A DNA stretch of 6,341 nucleotides from an uncultured Oscillospiraceae bacterium (lineage in GTDB: Bacteria; Bacillota; Clostridia; Oscillospirales; Oscillospiraceae), in assembly GCA_934635545.1 (NCBI GenBank), contig CAKTZN010000104.1, forward strand, positions 1-6,341. The letters are read 5' to 3'. The notes beneath the pieces were generated by a model. The model saw only the letters and a program-made list of their open reading frames with translations, was not told where the DNA came from and did not search any database. Made by a program: the position numbers and the translations under genes. Of the stretch, positions 4,896-6,341 are shown in pieces; positions within the stretch are counted from its first letter, which is position 1, and every line of letters begins with the position of its first letter.

Positions 4896-5404
4896 ACCAC
4901 TGTTTTCAGAAGGCTGGCTTTGATAAAAAGCGGCTGTTCTATACGCAAGGAGATTACGGCCTGTTCCAGTGCAGTGAGCCGTGCTGTCAGGAGACTTTCG
5001 ATAACGAAGCCGTGATCCGTGAAATGGTCAAGCGGCAGGAAAATATGAAAATACCATCTGAACTTCTGCCGGTCTGCCCTCACTGTGGCAAGCCTATGAC
5101 CATGAATCTCCGCTGCGATGATACCATTGTGGAAGACGAAGGCTGGCACAGAGCAGCGGAGCGGTATGAGAACTTTCTCCGCACCAGAAGTGGGCAGAGC
5201 ATTCTCTTTCTGGAACTGGGTGTAGGCTACAATACGCCGGTCATCATCAAGTACCCCTTCTGGCAGATGACGGCGAAGAACTCCCATGCCACTTATGCCT
5301 GTATCAATCAAGGGCAAGCAGTTTGTCCGCAGGAGATAGATCGGCAGGCGATCTGCATTGATGCAGATATTGGAACCACACTGAGCATTATAGTGGGAGA
5401 GTGA
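4886..5404 (+). pseudogene. SIR2-family (sirtuin) gene lacking its 5' third
   Basis: In frame with stop 5402-5404 the sequence reads TNVDHCFQKAGFDKK, then TQGDYGLFQCSEPC, CPHCGKPMTMNLRCDD and LELGVGYNTPVIIKYPFW. These are core sirtuin features: the TNVD motif, four zinc-binding cysteines (FQC, PC, CPHC) and a late NAD-pocket GVGYNTP-type motif. The pattern resembles the microbial SirTM-like group, which modify proteins with NAD as substrate. The N-terminal Rossmann segment with the GAGxS NAD-binding motif, roughly 100-120 residues, is absent. Upstream in this frame a stop at 4865-4867 is reached with no start codon between. The first usable start would be a GTG at 5012, which would omit TNVD and the first zinc cysteines. 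I therefore call it a deletion remnant without catalytic ability. Confidence 0.8.
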
Positions 5405-5440
5405 ATAGCAGAGAGGTGTTCCATGCTCCGTCACGATAAA

Positions 5441-5506
5441 TGCACCCCCCTAAATTGAGAACTGCACCCCCTCTGAACCGAAGTTGCACCCCCGTTAAGG
5501 TTTTCT
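5441..5506. mobile_element. Three 22-bp terminal repeats, probable IS21-like end remnant
   Basis: TGCACCCCC occurs at 5441, 5463 and 5485, exactly 22 bp apart; the 13 bases after each copy vary. Multiple direct repeats of about 20 bp, with an outer end beginning TG, are known at the termini of IS21-family elements, where they bind transposase. No istA/istB-like coding sequence and no second end are visible, so only one end would remain, lying between the broken SIR2 gene and the next intact gene. Iteron-like protein sites unrelated to transposition are the alternative. Confidence 0.5.
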
Positions 5507-5533
5507 ATCAAAATTACGGTTCTTTGCCATGGC

Positions 5534-5583
5534 GAGTGTTCTTATAGGATCTGAGTATCCTGTAATGGACACTCTGCTTTTTT
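5534..5583 (+). terminator. Intrinsic terminator
   Basis: GAGTGT (5534-5539) pairs with ACACTC (5569-5574), with an inner AGGAT/ATCCT hairpin. A six-T run (5578-5583) follows after TGC. It would end transcription arriving from the hydrolase/SIR2 side, and it isolates the AraC gene from it. Confidence 0.75.
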
Positions 5584-5606
5584 ATGCGGCGAATTTATGA
5601 AGGGGC

Positions 5607-5765
5607 GTGGTTGACGACTACGCCCTTCCTTGTGCCTATGGAGACTCATGGTCAAGAAAAATCGAGGTTTTGGTGCGGCTGATCAGAGAAGGTGTGCGCG
5701 GCAATAAAGCGCCGCGTCCCGAATGGCGCAAAATCGCAAGGAAAGTCGAGAGAATTCTTTCCTGA
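5607..5765 (+). CDS. Orphan 52-codon ORF, possibly the C-terminal remnant of a larger gene
   Basis: The frame reads VVDDYALPCAYGDSWSRKIE and continues through LIREGVRGNKAPRPEWRKIA to KVERILS, with a TGA stop at 5763. The basic, helix-friendly C-terminal half looks like real protein rather than random translation. However, the only start (GTG 5607) has its purine-rich AGGGG one base away, too close for a ribosome site, and a stop lies at 5598. A hairpin (GGGCGT/ACGCCC, about 5604-5625) spans the first codons. I do not recognise the family. It could be the tail left by a deletion, in line with the neighbouring remnants. Confidence 0.3.
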   Translation: MVDDYALPCAYGDSWSRKIEVLVRLIREGVRGNKAPRPEWRKIARKVERILS

Positions 5766-5770
5766 CACGG

Positions 5771-5776
5771 TATAAT
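5771..5776 (+). promoter_or_regulatory. Candidate -10 box for the AraC-family gene
   Basis: TATAAT lies 25 bases before the start codon at 5801. No recognisable -35 hexamer is found 16-18 bases upstream, which is typical of promoters that need an activator; self-activation by the AraC protein is possible but not shown. Confidence 0.45.
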
Positions 5777-5800
5777 GCCTCCGGTAAGGAGTTGAAAAGA

Positions 5801-6341
5801 ATGAAGGAACAGATATTAGCTGTCCAACGGATGCAGGACTACATTGAAAAGAACAAAGCGGAGGAGATCAGCCTGTCCGATCTTGCGCGGGTATCGCTGT
5901 TTTCACCGTGGTATGCCTTCCGGCTATTTCGCAACGTGCTTGGCCTGACACCCACTGAGTATATCCGCAAATACCGGCTTACACAGGCGGCAGAGCAGCT
6001 CCGTGGCGGTGCGGTCAAGGTCATCGACGCGGCCTACAATGCCGGTTTTACCAATGTGGATACCTTTACGCGGGCGTTTTGCCGGGAATTCGGGCTGAAT
6101 CCCAGCGATTACATGAAAAATCCCGTACCGATTCCGTTCTTCATTCCTTACGGCGCAAAATATCGTGAACTGAGAAAGGAGAACATCGACGTGTCCAACA
6201 TTCAACCGATCTTCATACAGGTCATCCGCAAGCCGGAACGCCTGTGTATCATCAAGCGCGGTCAGCACGCAGAGGACTATTTCCCTTACTGCGAGGAAGT
6301 CAGCTGCGATGTATGGGGTATTCTCATGAGCATGAAGTCGC
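5801..6341 (+). CDS. AraC-family transcriptional regulator, N-terminal 180 residues (3' end beyond window)
   Basis: The protein binds DNA and activates transcription in response to a ligand. Its AraC DNA-binding domain is at the N-terminus: the first helix-turn-helix spans about 22-46 (ISLSDLARVSLFSPWYAFRL), the second about 73-96, and the family signature GFTNVDTFTRAFCREFGLNP (82-101) ends in SDY. After a linker, from about 136 onward (QPIFIQVIRKPERLCIIKRG) begins a GyrI/AraC_E_bind-type effector domain, as in Rob/SoxS-like multidrug-responsive regulators with this domain order. AAGGAG (5785-5790) lies about ten bases before ATG 5801. The frame is open to the window edge. Regulators of this layout often control a neighbouring transporter or detoxification gene, which would lie to the right and cannot be seen. 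Confidence 0.93.
   Translation, partial: MKEQILAVQRMQDYIEKNKAEEISLSDLARVSLFSPWYAFRLFRNVLGLTPTEYIRKYRLTQAAEQLRGGAVKVIDAAYNAGFTNVDTFTRAFCREFGLNPSDYMKNPVPIPFFIPYGAKYRELRKENIDVSNIQPIFIQVIRKPERLCIIKRGQHAEDYFPYCEEVSCDVWGILMSMKS

Noticed and set aside
4814..5434. 206-codon reverse frame opposite the sirtuin remnant
   Set aside because: The forward frame carries the sirtuin zinc cysteines and NAD-pocket motifs; the reverse frame is not recognisable as protein.
5441..5506. CRISPR array
   Set aside because: Only nine bases are constant per 22-bp unit and there are three units, far from the usual 25-40 base repeats with 30-40 base spacers; no cas gene is present.
5534..5583. Hexaloop hairpin (AGGAT-CTGAGT-ATCCT) as a third ANTAR target
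   Set aside because: The loop starts with C and has A at position 4, does not compete with the terminator but is part of it, and no nitrogen gene follows.
3387..6341. Attachment-site duplication of the tRNA-Pro 3' end
   Set aside because: I scanned the downstream sequence for a second copy of the T-arm/acceptor end and found none in the window.

Overview
The window looks like part of a moderately GC-rich, low-GC-phylum Gram-positive chromosome, most likely a gut clostridium of the Oscillospirales type. This is inferred from gene content (a type III glutamine synthetase facing a second glutamine synthetase that is paired with an ANTAR protein), strong AGGAGG-type ribosome sites and near-consensus sigma-A promoters. 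Bases 1 to about 3460 are GC-rich with strongly GC-biased third codon positions. From about 3464 to the end the sequence is visibly more AT-rich (judged by eye, not computed).

Region 1 (1-3303) is a nitrogen-assimilation locus. A type III glutamine synthetase (glnN, 3' end outside the window) is read leftwards from 935. A shorter GlnA-family glutamine synthetase (1462-2670) and an ANTAR-domain RNA-binding antiterminator (2710-3303) are read rightwards as an apparent operon. The two transcription units diverge from back-to-back consensus promoters whose -35 boxes lie in one inverted repeat. Each 5' leader begins, within a few bases of the predicted transcription start, with a hairpin whose six-base loop has A at position 1 and G at position 4 (AAAGAC for glnA, AAAGGC for glnN). 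That is the known recognition signature of ANTAR proteins. In both leaders the bases of this hairpin are also the 5' arm of an intrinsic terminator. The simplest reading is a self-contained circuit: the ANTAR protein encoded behind glnA antiterminates both glnA (and so its own gene) and glnN. The ANTAR protein has a receiver-like domain that lacks the phospho-acceptor aspartate, so the nitrogen signal probably does not arrive by phosphorylation.

Region 2 (3336-3503) is a tRNA-Pro(CGG) gene with its own perfect promoter and a strong terminator.

Region 3 (3504-6341) is accessory, patchwork DNA downstream of the tRNA: a structured but gene-free stretch with a terminator, a promoter and a possible TetR-type operator; an intact alpha/beta hydrolase; a 49-codon ORF that runs into an N-terminally deleted SIR2-family gene; a 66-bp array of three 22-bp units beginning TGCACCCCC, probably the remnant end of an IS21-like element; a terminator; an orphan 52-codon ORF; and the 5' part of an AraC-family regulator with the start of an effector-binding domain that runs off the window. 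Deletion remnants and the composition change just after a tRNA suggest a site of repeated gene gain and loss.
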